Shown here: positions 1 to 9,525 of the stretch, one piece after another
Numbering within the stretch: position 1 is the first letter of the stretch
Layout: every line of letters starts with the position of its first letter
From: Lysobacteraceae bacterium CU05-9
GTDB lineage: Bacteria; Pseudomonadota; Gammaproteobacteria; Xanthomonadales; Xanthomonadaceae
Length of the DNA stretch: 64,000 bases
Assembly (NCBI GenBank): GCA_007556525.1
Contig: SWJS01000001.1
Location: 464,346-528,345, forward strand
Direction of reading: 5' to 3'
Position numbers and translations under genes: made by a program
Notes under the pieces: generated by a model
Told to the model about the DNA's origin: nothing
The model's input: the letters and a program-made list of their open reading frames with translations, nothing else
Database searches by the model: none

Positions 1-1028
1 CGGAATGCCTCGTCATTGATCCAATGCACCGAATGGGTGGAAGTCGGCAAAAAGCCCCTCGCAATTTTATGCACACCTTGAGCACCGGGTTCAAACACTT
101 TCAAGCCATTGCTCAAGCAGTATTCGATGCCTTGGTAATAGCACGTCTCGAAATGCAACCCCGCAACGTCCACATGCGATCCCCAATAACGTCCATACAA
201 CGTGTCATCCGAACGCAAGCAAACCGCTCCCGCAATCACTTCTTCGCCATGTTGCGCAAGAATCAACACCAACGACTCCGCTGCATGCTCGCGAAGATAC
301 TCAAAAAACTCAAACGTCAGCGCCGGATAGTTTCCATATTCCGCGAAGGTCTGCAGATAGAACTCGTACGCATGCTCGATGTCCGAATGAGTAATCGCAT
401 CACCTGACACAACACGGCACATAATGCCGGCGTCGGAAACTTTGCGGCGTTCCTGGCGGATGTTTTTGCGGTGTTTGTGATCCATCGACGCGAGGAAGTC
501 GTCGAACGAAGACCAAGCGGGATCGCGATGCCAGTGGTATTGGATGTCGACGCGATGAAGCCACGTCGAGGGGTAAAAGGTAAGGGCTGATGCTTCGAGG
601 AAATTCACGTGTGTCGATGAAACACCGCGGATGTCTTGCATCGCGGCGAGAAGAACGTCGAGCGAATCCGAAGAAGAAGCGAACCAGCGCGGACCGGTGA
701 CAGGCGAGTAGGGGATCGCGAACAACTGCTTCGGATAATACTCGCGACCGTAACGCTCATACGCGTGCGCCCACGCGTGATCGAACACGAACTCACCGTG
801 CGAATTCAACTTGATGTAGCCGGGTGCTGCGGCGACGAGCGATGAACCCTCCCACACACCGAGATGATGCGCAATCCAGCCGAGGTCTTGGCGGATGGAG
901 TTCGTTTTTTCGAGGCCGTTTAGAAATGCATAACTCAAAAAAGGGTTGCGATCTTCCGAACGCAACCCTTCCCATGCAGTCTCCGGGAAGTCACTGAACT
1001 GCGAATGCCAGCGGACTTCTAACGTCAT
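1..1028 (-). CDS. Predicted N-acyltransferase, COG3146/DUF482 (3' end cut by window)
   Basis: The ATG at 1028-1026 opens a frame that stays open to the window edge, about 342 codons, so the C-terminus is missing. The translation begins MTLEVRWHSQFSDFPETAW and contains AWAHAYERYGREYYPKQL, PVTGPRW and FDDFLASMDHKHRKNIRQER, followed by a GNAT-like half with AGAVCLRSDDTLYGRYWG and FETCYYQGIEYC. These are hallmarks of the COG3146 family, which resembles FemAB/GNAT acyltransferases; its substrate is not established. The gene starts 6 bp beyond the trxB stop, so the two are probably cotranscribed with trxB first. The family usually runs to somewhat under 400 residues, so little is lost. The family call is firm; the function is unknown. 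Confidence 0.85.
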   Translation of the reverse strand, partial: MTLEVRWHSQFSDFPETAWEGLRSEDRNPFLSYAFLNGLEKTNSIRQDLGWIAHHLGVWEGSSLVAAAPGYIKLNSHGEFVFDHAWAHAYERYGREYYPKQLFAIPYSPVTGPRWFASSSDSLDVLLAAMQDIRGVSSTHVNFLEASALTFYPSTWLHRVDIQYHWHRDPAWSSFDDFLASMDHKHRKNIRQERRKVSDAGIMCRVVSGDAITHSDIEHAYEFYLQTFAEYGNYPALTFEFFEYLREHAAESLVLILAQHGEEVIAGAVCLRSDDTLYGRYWGSHVDVAGLHFETCYYQGIEYCLSNGLKVFEPGAQGVHKIARGFLPTSTHSVHWINDEAF

Positions 1029-1034
1029 CGACTA

Positions 1035-2033
<999 letters not shown>

Positions 2034-2104
2034 TTATGCGCATTTTACAAGGTCTGCACGATACATATCTCTAATTGACCTCATTGAACCGGAGTATCAC
2101 AGCA

Positions 2105-3172
2105 ATGCGTATTGGCGTCCCTAGCGAAACGAAAACTCTCGAAGGCCGCGTTGCTTTGATTCCCGAAGCGGCCGGTGATCTGGTCAAGCGTGGTCATGAA
2201 GTTTGGGTGCAGAGCGGTGCGGGTGTGAAGTCGGGTTTTTCCGATGACATGTATGCGAGCCTCGGCGTCAACATCGCAAAGGATGCTGCAGAGCTTTACG
2301 AAAAATCGACGCTCATCGTGAAGGTCAAGGAACCGATTGAAGGTGACCTCGCGTTGTTGCGTAAGGATCACGTGTTGTTCTGTTACTTGCATTTGGCACC
2401 ACTGCCGGAATTGACGAAGCGCTTGCTGGATATCGGTTTGCTCGGCATCGCGTTCGAAACGGTCGAACTGGAAGACGGCACGCTGCCATTGCTGGCACCG
2501 ATGTCAATCATCGCTGGCAAAATTGCGACCCAAGTCGGCACGCATCTTCTCCATCAACCGGAAGGCGGCAAGGGCAAGTTGCTCGGCGGTCTGCCGTTTA
2601 CGGAACGCGGCAAGGTTGTCGTGTTCGGCGCAGGTTCTTCGGGACGTGCAGCAGCTGAGTTAGCTGCGGCGGGTGGATCGAATGTGGTGGTTTTTGAAAT
2701 GCGTGCCGATCGTGCAGCGCAGATGATGGACATCGCGGACAACGTCACCGTGCTGTATCCATATCACGATCTCGTCAAGCGCGAAGTTGCCAACGCCGAC
2801 CTCGTTGTCGGTGCTGTTCTCGTCACCGGTGCCGTTGCGCCGAAGGTCCTGACGCGCGACATGATCGCGGGTATGCAAGCCGGCTCCGTGTTGGTCGACA
2901 TCGCGATTGATCAGGGCGGCTGCTTCGAAACTTCGCGTCCGACGTCCTGGAAGGAACCAACTTTCGTCGAAGAGGGCGTGACCCACTTCTGCGTGACGAA
3001 CATGCCAGGCGCGGTTCCGCAAACTTCGTCACAGGCGATCTGTGCGGCCATCCTGCCATACGTTGTCAAAATCGCATCGGACAACTGGCGTGATAATGCT
3101 GAGCTCGTGAAGGGCATTAACGTCGAGGGTGGTGAAATCGTGCACCCGGCGTTGAAGGATATGAAGCTCTAA
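2105..3172 (+). CDS. ald: Alanine dehydrogenase
   Basis: It catalyses NAD-dependent interconversion of L-alanine and pyruvate plus ammonia. The start is set at the ATG at 2105 (MRIGVPSETK), because family members begin there and GGAG lies at 2091-2094; an in-frame upstream start would add ten atypical residues. Lys75 in VKVKEP and His96 in YLHLAP match the known substrate-binding lysine and catalytic histidine, and GAGSSG at 175-180 is the NAD-binding loop. At 355 residues it is slightly shorter than the usual ~370. It is transcribed away from trxB, and an inverted-repeat element follows directly downstream. Confidence 0.95.
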   Translation: MRIGVPSETKTLEGRVALIPEAAGDLVKRGHEVWVQSGAGVKSGFSDDMYASLGVNIAKDAAELYEKSTLIVKVKEPIEGDLALLRKDHVLFCYLHLAPLPELTKRLLDIGLLGIAFETVELEDGTLPLLAPMSIIAGKIATQVGTHLLHQPEGGKGKLLGGLPFTERGKVVVFGAGSSGRAAAELAAAGGSNVVVFEMRADRAAQMMDIADNVTVLYPYHDLVKREVANADLVVGAVLVTGAVAPKVLTRDMIAGMQAGSVLVDIAIDQGGCFETSRPTSWKEPTFVEEGVTHFCVTNMPGAVPQTSSQAICAAILPYVVKIASDNWRDNAELVKGINVEGGEIVHPALKDMKL

Positions 3173-3175
3173 CTT

Positions 3176-3369
3176 GCTGGAGTTGGAGTTAGAGTTGGAC
3201 AAGTGAGTCTGGCGAATTCGGGATCGCCGGAAATTCACCTTTTCAAAGGTTGAATCTGTGTCCATGGACAGAAGTTCAACCTTTGAAAGTCCACTTTTTC
3301 GCATCCGCCGCCAACGGAGCCAGAGTAGGGAGGCTTTTACTCACTCCTCTAACTCATACTCCAACTTTT
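3176..3369. repeat. Nested inverted-repeat element in the ald-ftsK gap
   Basis: The 245-bp gap holds a perfect 14-bp inverted pair, TTTCAAAGGTTGAA at 3241-3254 and TTCAACCTTTGAAA at 3275-3288. The loop between them is itself near-palindromic (CTGT...ACAG around TCCATGGA). Outside lies a looser inverted pair: the GTTGGAGTTAGAGTTGG-type block at 3181-3208 against ACTCACTCCTCTAACTCATACTCCAACTT at 3339-3367. The whole could be a palindromic REP/MITE-like unit. The inner hairpin might also terminate ald transcripts, but it lacks an immediate U-tract. Confidence 0.7.
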
Positions 3370-3417
3370 GCTGTAGTATCAATGACTAACAGTTAGTAGT
3401 TAAGGTAGTTCAGCACA

Positions 3418-5799
3418 GTGGCACAGGCGCGAATTTCTAAAGCACGGCGAGCGGCAATCCAGAACGAGGCGAAGGTTCCATCGCCGCGGAGGCAGCGCCT
3501 GACCCGAGACATGATCATTGTCGGGTTGGTGCCGATTATCGTGTTTCTGCTGGTGAGCTTGCTGACCTGGTCGCCGCAGGATCTCGGCTTCTCCCGTACG
3601 CCGGCGGTTGTTGGCGTCACGCACAACTGGTGCGGTGAGATTGGCGCGTGGGTGGCGGATGTTTTGCTGCTGCTCGCGGGTTACGTTGCGTTCTTGCTGC
3701 CATTCCTGTTGGCCGCGGTGTCGTGGGTGACGTTCTCGTCGTGGGATGTGGACGGTGATGGCGATGCGGATTTTGCACCGGCATTGCGATTGCTCGGGAT
3801 GGTTGTGTTCGTGATTGCGGCGGCGGGGATTTTGCATTTACGCTTCGGTGATGCGACGAATCTTCCTGCGCAGAGCGGTGGCGTGATTGGTGAGTTCGTT
3901 GGCAATGCTGCCCGTAAGGGATTGGGCACGACGGGTGGACCGCTGATTTTGTTGACGCTGGCTTTGATTTCGATCACGTTGGCGACGCATATTTCGTGGC
4001 TGAATGTGATGGATCGCATCGGTGGTTTTGTGCTGGCATTTGGTCCTCGCATGGGCAGCTTCCTCAACCGTTCGAACAAGAAGGCGGTGGAGTGGAAGGA
4101 AACGAAGGCGCTGAAGGTCGAGCGCGAAGAAGAGCGTAAGGTTGAAGTTGAGCGCAAGGCTGCACGTCCTGCCGTGAAAATTGAAGCGCCGGCTCCCGTG
4201 GCCGCACCGATCGAAAAGAGCGAACGCGCCAAACGCGAAACGCAGATCCCGTTGTTCACGGGTGCGACCGGTGGTGGCGATGGTGAGATTCCGCCGTTGT
4301 CGTTGCTCGATGATCCGAAGCCGCAACCTGTCGGCTACGACGAAGCGACGCTCGCGACGTTGTCGCGTCAAATTGAATTCAAGCTCAAGGACTTCCGCAT
4401 CGACGCGCAGGTCGTGGGTGCGTATCCGGGTCCGGTGATTACCCGCTTTGAGATTGAACCGGCGCCGGGTGTTCGCGCGTCGCAAATTTCGACGTTGGAT
4501 AAGGATATTGCGCGCGGTCTGTCCGTGAAGTCAGTGCGTGTGGTGGATGTGATTCCGGGCAAGTCGGTGGTCGGCCTCGAAACGCCGAATACGCATCGCG
4601 AGATGATTTACCTCAGCGAGTTGCTGCGTTCCAAGGAATACGACAAGTCGCCGTCGCCGTTGACATTGGCGTTGGGTAAGGACATTGCGGGACGTCCGTC
4701 GGTTGCAGACCTGGCCAAAATGCCTCACTTGCTCGTCGCCGGTACTACCGGTTCGGGTAAGTCGGTTGCGGTGAATGCGATGGTTTTGTCACTGCTTTAT
4801 AAGGCTTCCGCGAAAGAAGTGCGTATGTTGATGATCGATCCGAAGATGCTGGAATTGTCGGTGTATCAAGGCATTCCGCATTTGCTGGCGCCGGTCGTGA
4901 CTGATATGAAGGAAGCGGCGAATGGTCTGCGCTGGTGCGTGGCTGAAATGGAACGTCGCTATAAATTGATGTCGATGATGGGCGTGCGTAACCTTGCTGG
5001 CTTCAACAAGAAGATCAAGGATGAAGCCGCTGCCGGAACGCCGTTGATGGATCCGTTGTTCCAGCCGAATGCTGAGCTTGGCGAAGTGCCGCGTGAACTC
5101 GAACCACTGCCGCACATCGTCGTGATCATCGATGAATTCGCGGACATGATGATGATCGTCGGCAAAAAAGTCGAAGAACTCATCGCGCGTCTCGCACAGA
5201 AGGCCCGTGCGGCGGGCATGCATTTGATTTTGGCAACACAGCGTCCGTCGGTCGATGTCATCACCGGTTTGATCAAGGCGAACATCCCAACGCGCATCGC
5301 GTTCCAGGTGTCGTCGAAGATTGACTCGCGCACGATTCTCGATCAGTCCGGTGCAGAGACGTTGCTCGGTCACGGTGACATGTTGTATCAACCGCCGGGC
5401 ACATCGATTCCGGAACGTGTCCACGGTGCGTTCGTGAGTGACGAAGAAGTGCATCGCGTTGTTGAGTTCCTCAAGGCGCAGGGCGGGGAGCCGGATTACA
5501 TTGAGGGTGTTTTGGACGAGGTTCAAACTTTGTCTGATGGCACGTCGATCGGTGCAACTGGCTTGCCGGAAGCGGCTGCTAGCGTCAGTGGTTCGGAATC
5601 CGATCCGCTGTATGACCAAGCGGTTCGTGTGGTCACAGAGACGAGAAGGGCATCGATTTCGGGTGTGCAACGCCGTCTCAAAATCGGCTACAACCGCGCC
5701 GCGAATCTCGTCGAAGCGATGGAAGCGGCGGGAATCGTGTCGCCGCCGGAACACAACGGCGATCGCCAAGTGCTGGCACCGCCGCCACCGCGCGACTAG
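3418..5799 (+). CDS. ftsK: DNA translocase FtsK
   Basis: FtsK is a septum-anchored ATPase that pumps chromosome DNA and activates XerCD at dif during division. The protein has 793 residues. The N-terminal ~200 residues hold hydrophobic membrane spans, followed by a charged linker of only about 100 residues, shorter than the E. coli linker. The motor domain carries Walker A in AGTTGSGKS near residue 443 and the Walker B stretch [13 protein letters not shown]. The C-terminal gamma winged helix, [35 protein letters not shown] in family terms, reads KOPS DNA motifs. The start is a GTG; I see no better ATG. lolA follows closely. Confidence 0.96.
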   Translation: MAQARISKARRAAIQNEAKVPSPRRQRLTRDMIIVGLVPIIVFLLVSLLTWSPQDLGFSRTPAVVGVTHNWCGEIGAWVADVLLLLAGYVAFLLPFLLAAVSWVTFSSWDVDGDGDADFAPALRLLGMVVFVIAAAGILHLRFGDATNLPAQSGGVIGEFVGNAARKGLGTTGGPLILLTLALISITLATHISWLNVMDRIGGFVLAFGPRMGSFLNRSNKKAVEWKETKALKVEREEERKVEVERKAARPAVKIEAPAPVAAPIEKSERAKRETQIPLFTGATGGGDGEIPPLSLLDDPKPQPVGYDEATLATLSRQIEFKLKDFRIDAQVVGAYPGPVITRFEIEPAPGVRASQISTLDKDIARGLSVKSVRVVDVIPGKSVVGLETPNTHREMIYLSELLRSKEYDKSPSPLTLALGKDIAGRPSVADLAKMPHLLVAGTTGSGKSVAVNAMVLSLLYKASAKEVRMLMIDPKMLELSVYQGIPHLLAPVVTDMKEAANGLRWCVAEMERRYKLMSMMGVRNLAGFNKKIKDEAAAGTPLMDPLFQPNAELGEVPRELEPLPHIVVIIDEFADMMMIVGKKVEELIARLAQKARAAGMHLILATQRPSVDVITGLIKANIPTRIAFQVSSKIDSRTILDQSGAETLLGHGDMLYQPPGTSIPERVHGAFVSDEEVHRVVEFLKAQGGEPDYIEGVLDEVQTLSDGTSIGATGLPEAAASVSGSESDPLYDQAVRVVTETRRASISGVQRRLKIGYNRAANLVEAMEAAGIVSPPEHNGDRQVLAPPPPRD

Positions 5800-5895
5800 T
5801 TGCTGAACGACATTTCAGAAAACGTGAACTGGGCGAATTCTCGTTCAGTTTCGTTACGGCACACTGAGACCATGAAAACAAAAGGTATCCCATCC

Positions 5896-6525
5896 ATGAA
5901 GTCATTCAAGCAAGTTGGTCTCGCATTGGCGGTCTCCGCCGCGTTCGTTGCTGCCCCTGCATTTGCAGGTGGTCGCGCTGAATTGGCGAAGTTCACCAAT
6001 GGATTGAACAGTGCGTCGGCGGCGTTTTCGCAGCAAGTGTTTACCTCGCAGGGCAAGCTCAAGGAGTCCACCGCCGGTGGTCTCGCGATGCAGAAGCCGC
6101 GTTTGTTCCGCTGGGTTTACACGAAGCCATATCCGCAAACGGTCGTCGCTGACGGTGCCAAAATCTGGATCTACGAACCCGATCTCAAACAAGCCACGGT
6201 CCGCAGCCAAAGCGCCGAAGAGTTGAATTCCCCGCTGGGGGTTTTGATCGATCCGGGCAAGTTGGATGCGCAGTTCAACGTCACGGAGTTGCCTGCATCG
6301 GGTGGTCTGGAATGGATCAGCCTGACGCCGAAGAAGAAAGGCGATACGGCGTTTCAATCCGCGCGGTTAGGTTTGTCGAACGGTCAATTGATCCGTTTGG
6401 ATTTCACCGATGGCCTGGGCCAAAAAACCCAAATCACCTTCAGCAATTGGAAGCGTAATTTGAAGATCGCACCGTCGAACTTCAAGTTCACACCTCCGAA
6501 GGGCGTGGATGTCATCAGCGGCTAA
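5896..6525 (+). CDS. lolA: Outer-membrane lipoprotein carrier protein LolA
   Basis: LolA is a periplasmic chaperone that accepts lipoproteins from LolCDE and delivers them to LolB at the outer membrane. The chosen ATG at 5896 gives MKSFKQVGLALAVSAAFVAAPAFAG, a clean Sec signal peptide with an AFA cleavage site. An ATG at 5872 is also in frame, but it adds an odd eight-residue extension. The mature part shows LolA features: LAKFTNGLNSASAAFSQQV, an RFRWVYTKPYPQ-type segment, and a C-terminal FKFTPPKGVDV. The product is 209 residues, normal for the family. It lies between ftsK and a terminator, an order typical of gammaproteobacteria. Confidence 0.95.
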   Translation: MKSFKQVGLALAVSAAFVAAPAFAGGRAELAKFTNGLNSASAAFSQQVFTSQGKLKESTAGGLAMQKPRLFRWVYTKPYPQTVVADGAKIWIYEPDLKQATVRSQSAEELNSPLGVLIDPGKLDAQFNVTELPASGGLEWISLTPKKKGDTAFQSARLGLSNGQLIRLDFTDGLGQKTQITFSNWKRNLKIAPSNFKFTPPKGVDVISG

Positions 6526-6550
6526 TTTGCGCTGAACATCTTCGTTCCGG

Positions 6551-6586
6551 AACCCGCAGGTTTGTTGCTCGCCTGCGGGTTTTTTG
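6551..6586 (+). terminator. Rho-independent terminator after lolA
   Basis: AACCCGCAGG at 6551-6560 pairs with CCTGCGGGTT at 6572-6581, followed by a run of T. It lies 25 bp past the lolA stop and just before rarA. Confidence 0.9.
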
Positions 6587-6609
6587 TGGAAACGGCTAAA
6601 ATATCCGTA

Positions 6610-7914
6610 ATGAACGATCTTTTCCGCCGTGAGCCCGATGCGCCGTTAGCCGAGCGACTCCGCCCGCGCACCATCGATGAAGTCATCGGGCAATCGCATT
6701 TGCTCGCTGCCGATAAGCCGTTGCGCATGGCCTTCGAATCCGGCCGTCCGCATTCAATGATTCTCTGGGGTCCTCCGGGCGTTGGCAAAACGACATTGGC
6801 CCGCCTGACCGCGGATGCCTTCGATTACGATTTCATTCCGTTGTCCGCAGTTCTCGGTGGTGTGAAAGACATTCGCGCCGCAATGGATCAAGCGCAGGAG
6901 AATTTGGATCGCGGTCGGCGCACGATTCTTTTCATCGACGAAATCCATCGCTTCAACAAGTCGCAACAGGATGCGTTGCTGCCGTTCGTTGAATCTGGCT
7001 TGGTGACGTTTATCGGTGCAACGACCGAAAACCCTTCATTTGAAGTCAATTCCGCGTTGCTGTCGCGTGCGCAAGTGTATGTGTTGCAATCGCTGTCCGA
7101 TGATGAGTTGGCGTTGTTGTTGACGCGTGCGTTGGGTGCCGTCGATTCTTCGTTGACGTTTACCGATGATGCGCGCTCGCAGTTGATCGCGATGGCGGAC
7201 GGTGATGCACGTCGTTTGTTGAATCTCGTGGAGCAAGTTGCGAATGCGGCGTTGACGCGCAAAACTTCGTCCGTTGATGTCGCGTTGTTGGAAGGTGCGG
7301 TGTCCGCTGCGGCCCGTCGTTTCGATAAGGGCGGCGAAAATTTCTACGATCAAATCTCCGCATTGCATAAGTCGGTGCGTGGCTCGCATCCCGACGCGGC
7401 GCTGTATTGGTTTACGCGCATGGTCGATGGTGGTGTCGATTTAGCCTATTTATCAAGGCGTATCGTGCGTATGGCATGGGAAGACATTGGACTTGCCGAT
7501 CCACGTGCGATGCAACTTGCGAATGATGCCGCGTCGACTTATGAGCGATTAGGTTCGCCGGAAGGTGAGCTCGCGTTGGCGCAGGCGGTAATCTATCTGT
7601 CCGTTGCCGCGAAAAGTAACGCAGGCTACAACGCATACAATGCGGCGCGTTCATTTGTCGCGAAAGACAGGAGCAGGGAAGTGCCGGTTCACTTGCGCAA
7701 TGCGCCGACCAAGTTGATGAAGGACCTCGGCTACGGTCATGAGTATCGCTATGCGCACAATGAGCCGCACGCGTATGCCGCCGGCGAAACTTACTTGCCC
7801 GAAGGCATGCAGGAGCCGTCGTGGTATCAGCCAACGGACCGCGGAATGGAAACGCAGATCGCCGCGAAGATGGCATTCCTCCGCTCCTTGGATGATGCAG
7901 AAAAAGACCGTTAA
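6610..7914 (+). CDS. rarA: Replication-associated recombination protein A (RarA/MgsA)
   Basis: RarA is a AAA+ ATPase related to clamp-loader subunits that acts at stalled replication forks. The start is the ATG at 6610, giving MNDLFRREPDAPLAERLRPR, the usual family N-terminus; the in-frame upstream extension would run through the terminator. Walker A is GPPGVGKT near residue 56, Walker B is LFIDEIHRFNK, and sensor 1 is GATTENPSFEVN. The C-terminal tetramerisation part holds YDQISALHKSVRGSHPDAALYW. The length of 434 residues matches the family. Confidence 0.96.
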   Translation: MNDLFRREPDAPLAERLRPRTIDEVIGQSHLLAADKPLRMAFESGRPHSMILWGPPGVGKTTLARLTADAFDYDFIPLSAVLGGVKDIRAAMDQAQENLDRGRRTILFIDEIHRFNKSQQDALLPFVESGLVTFIGATTENPSFEVNSALLSRAQVYVLQSLSDDELALLLTRALGAVDSSLTFTDDARSQLIAMADGDARRLLNLVEQVANAALTRKTSSVDVALLEGAVSAAARRFDKGGENFYDQISALHKSVRGSHPDAALYWFTRMVDGGVDLAYLSRRIVRMAWEDIGLADPRAMQLANDAASTYERLGSPEGELALAQAVIYLSVAAKSNAGYNAYNAARSFVAKDRSREVPVHLRNAPTKLMKDLGYGHEYRYAHNEPHAYAAGETYLPEGMQEPSWYQPTDRGMETQIAAKMAFLRSLDDAEKDR

Positions 7915-7960
7915 TTTGGGCATAATGAGGGTTGTTATTGCTTAAACGGATTTCAACCCA

Positions 7961-8131
7961 ATGCGCCTGACGCCACCGAGTTTCCCGATTTTCTTTCTGT
8001 CTGTTTTGTTTGGTGGTGCCGGCATCGCTGCGCGTCTTGGTTACTTCGCGATGGCCAAACCTTACGAGTTCTGGTTGGTCGCGATTGCCTTCTTGTTCCT
8101 GTTGATCGGCACGGTGTTCAAGGATCTGTGA
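7961..8131 (+). CDS. Small two-helix membrane protein, unknown function
   Basis: The ATG at 7961 opens a 56-codon frame that begins MRLTPPSFPIFFLSVLFGG. It has two hydrophobic helices, roughly residues 8-25 and 37-52, joined by a short loop, and ends in a lysine-containing tail. Its stop TGA shares one base with the ATG of the next gene (TGATG), a common sign of translational coupling. Short proteins beginning with a similar LTPPS motif occur as hypothetical membrane proteins in other proteobacteria, from memory. No function can be assigned. Confidence 0.7.
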   Translation: MRLTPPSFPIFFLSVLFGGAGIAARLGYFAMAKPYEFWLVAIAFLFLLIGTVFKDL

Positions 8132-8664
8132 TGAAACGTTCTGCGCTCCTGTTGCTGTGTTTGTTCGCGACGGTTTCCTATGCGCAACCTGCGCCGCAGC
8201 CGACGGTGACGAAGCAATATGTCGGGCGCTTGATGACTGGTGTGCCGACGCCGTTTCCGGAAGACTTGAAGGAGGCTAATAACGGTTTCGGCAAGGCGCT
8301 GCTGGACGGTGACATGAAGGCGCTGGAGAAATATCTGGTGCCGGATTTGATTGTCTTCGATATGGGGCGCAGTGCGTACTCCCGCGAACAATACATCAAG
8401 CAAATGGCGAGAATGGATTCTGCGATTTTGAAAACTCGCAACTTCCTTACGCAGCCGAGGATTCAAGTTTCAATCAAAGGTGATTCGGCTTTGATGACTG
8501 CGAGCTACTCTGCGGAATATCGGGCCAGTGTCGCCTTGGGCGTGACCGAGACGCTCGTCTATCGTAAGTATGGTCCTGTGTGGCAACTCCAACACTTGCA
8601 TCGTTCGTGGTTTCCGATAGCGAGCACCGCGCCCAAACCAGCCGATGGCAATGCAGTTCCTTAA
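8131..8664 (+). CDS. Exported NTF2-like (DUF4440-type) protein
   Basis: The protein has 177 residues and starts with a signal peptide, MKRSALLLLCLFATVSYAQ, supporting the ATG at 8131 over the GTG one codon earlier. The mature part has the SnoaL/NTF2-like pattern: an N-terminal helix pair (ALLDGDMKALEKYLVPDLIVFD), then a strand-rich half ending in YRKYGPVWQLQHLHRSWF. This fold serves as a small-molecule-binding or enzyme scaffold; the substrate cannot be told. It starts inside the stop of the small membrane gene and overlaps the next gene by 20 bp, so the three are probably one transcript. Confidence 0.75.
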   Translation: MKRSALLLLCLFATVSYAQPAPQPTVTKQYVGRLMTGVPTPFPEDLKEANNGFGKALLDGDMKALEKYLVPDLIVFDMGRSAYSREQYIKQMARMDSAILKTRNFLTQPRIQVSIKGDSALMTASYSAEYRASVALGVTETLVYRKYGPVWQLQHLHRSWFPIASTAPKPADGNAVP

Positions 8665-9463
8665 TTGCGAGGAAAGCCCAAGTGGTTTGGCGGAGTATTT
8701 CTGGCCCGCTGAAAATGCGATGGGCAGCGTCGTGTTGCAGCATGGTTTCGCAGAATACGCCGAACGTTACGCCACGCAATATTCGCAGTTGATTCCGCGG
8801 TTGAATCAAGCGGGCTTTGATGTCCATGCCTTTGATTTACCGGGTCATGGACGGTCGCCAGGTGATCGACGCCAAGTTGATATTGAGCAAGCGGTGCAGG
8901 CGAATTTGGCATTTCGCCGTCTCTTATTGAGCGACAAGCCGACGTTTCTGTTTGGGCATTCACTCGGCGGTGCTGTGACTGCCGCGAGCCTGCTACGGGA
9001 TTCACGTAACGTCGCTGGCGTTGCTCTTAGCGGTCCCGCGCTGATTCGGTTGCCGAGTTTCCTGGCGGCAGGTGTGAGTAAGGTGGCAAGTCGATATCCG
9101 GCGATGCCTTTCAAAAACCTCGCTCCGAATGCGATGACGAAATCTCAAGAGATTCTCGCAGCGGTCGACAACGATCCGATGATGTGCCGAGGCAAGATGC
9201 CACTGGGTTTGATTGCCAGTCTTTGTCGCGAGAATTTACGCACGTGGAAGAATGCAGGTAACTGGAGCGTTCCTACATTACTGATTCACGGCAGCAAGGA
9301 TAAGTACACGAATCCGAATGATACGAAGCGATTTTTTGAGGCGATTCATTCGTCTGACAAAACCTTGAACATCATCGACGGTGCCTTCCACGAGACGCTC
9401 AATGATCCGAATGGGGACGCCACAGCGGCGGAAATAGTTAATTGGCTGAAGAATCATGTCTAA
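8645..9463 (+). CDS. Alpha/beta hydrolase (monoacylglycerol lipase-like serine hydrolase)
   Basis: This 272-residue protein has the Hydrolase_4/lysophospholipase layout. LQHGFAEYAERY at 31-42 holds the oxyanion region, GHGRSPGDR follows, and Ser106 in GHSLGG is the nucleophile. The probable acid is Asp in HGSKDKYTNP and the probable base is His in GAFHETLNDP. These match monoacylglycerol lipases, but acyl chain and physiological substrate are unknown. The ATG at 8645 lies inside the previous gene; ATG 8651 is an equally possible start. There is no signal peptide, so it is probably cytoplasmic. Confidence 0.85.
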   Translation: MAMQFLNCEESPSGLAEYFWPAENAMGSVVLQHGFAEYAERYATQYSQLIPRLNQAGFDVHAFDLPGHGRSPGDRRQVDIEQAVQANLAFRRLLLSDKPTFLFGHSLGGAVTAASLLRDSRNVAGVALSGPALIRLPSFLAAGVSKVASRYPAMPFKNLAPNAMTKSQEILAAVDNDPMMCRGKMPLGLIASLCRENLRTWKNAGNWSVPTLLIHGSKDKYTNPNDTKRFFEAIHSSDKTLNIIDGAFHETLNDPNGDATAAEIVNWLKNHV

Positions 9464-9478
9464 ACCACATCCAGCACT

Positions 9479-9513
9479 ATTTCGTATTTTACATAATATA
9501 CATTATGCGAAAT
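9479..9513. promoter_or_regulatory. AT-rich double dyad upstream of the K+ channel gene
   Basis: ATTTCG at 9479-9484 pairs with CGAAAT at 9508-9513, and inside it CATAAT at 9492-9497 pairs with ATTATG at 9502-9507. It sits between the hydrolase stop and the AAGGAT ribosome-binding site (9515-9520) of the channel gene, so it may be an operator or promoter. This is inference from symmetry and position. Confidence 0.45.
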
Positions 9514-9525
9514 TAAGGATGTGCC

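Noticed and set aside
3241-3288. The ald-ftsK hairpin as an ordinary rho-independent terminator
   Set aside because: The stem is A/T-rich and the T-run comes 5-6 bases later, so it is a poor terminator; a repeat element fits better.
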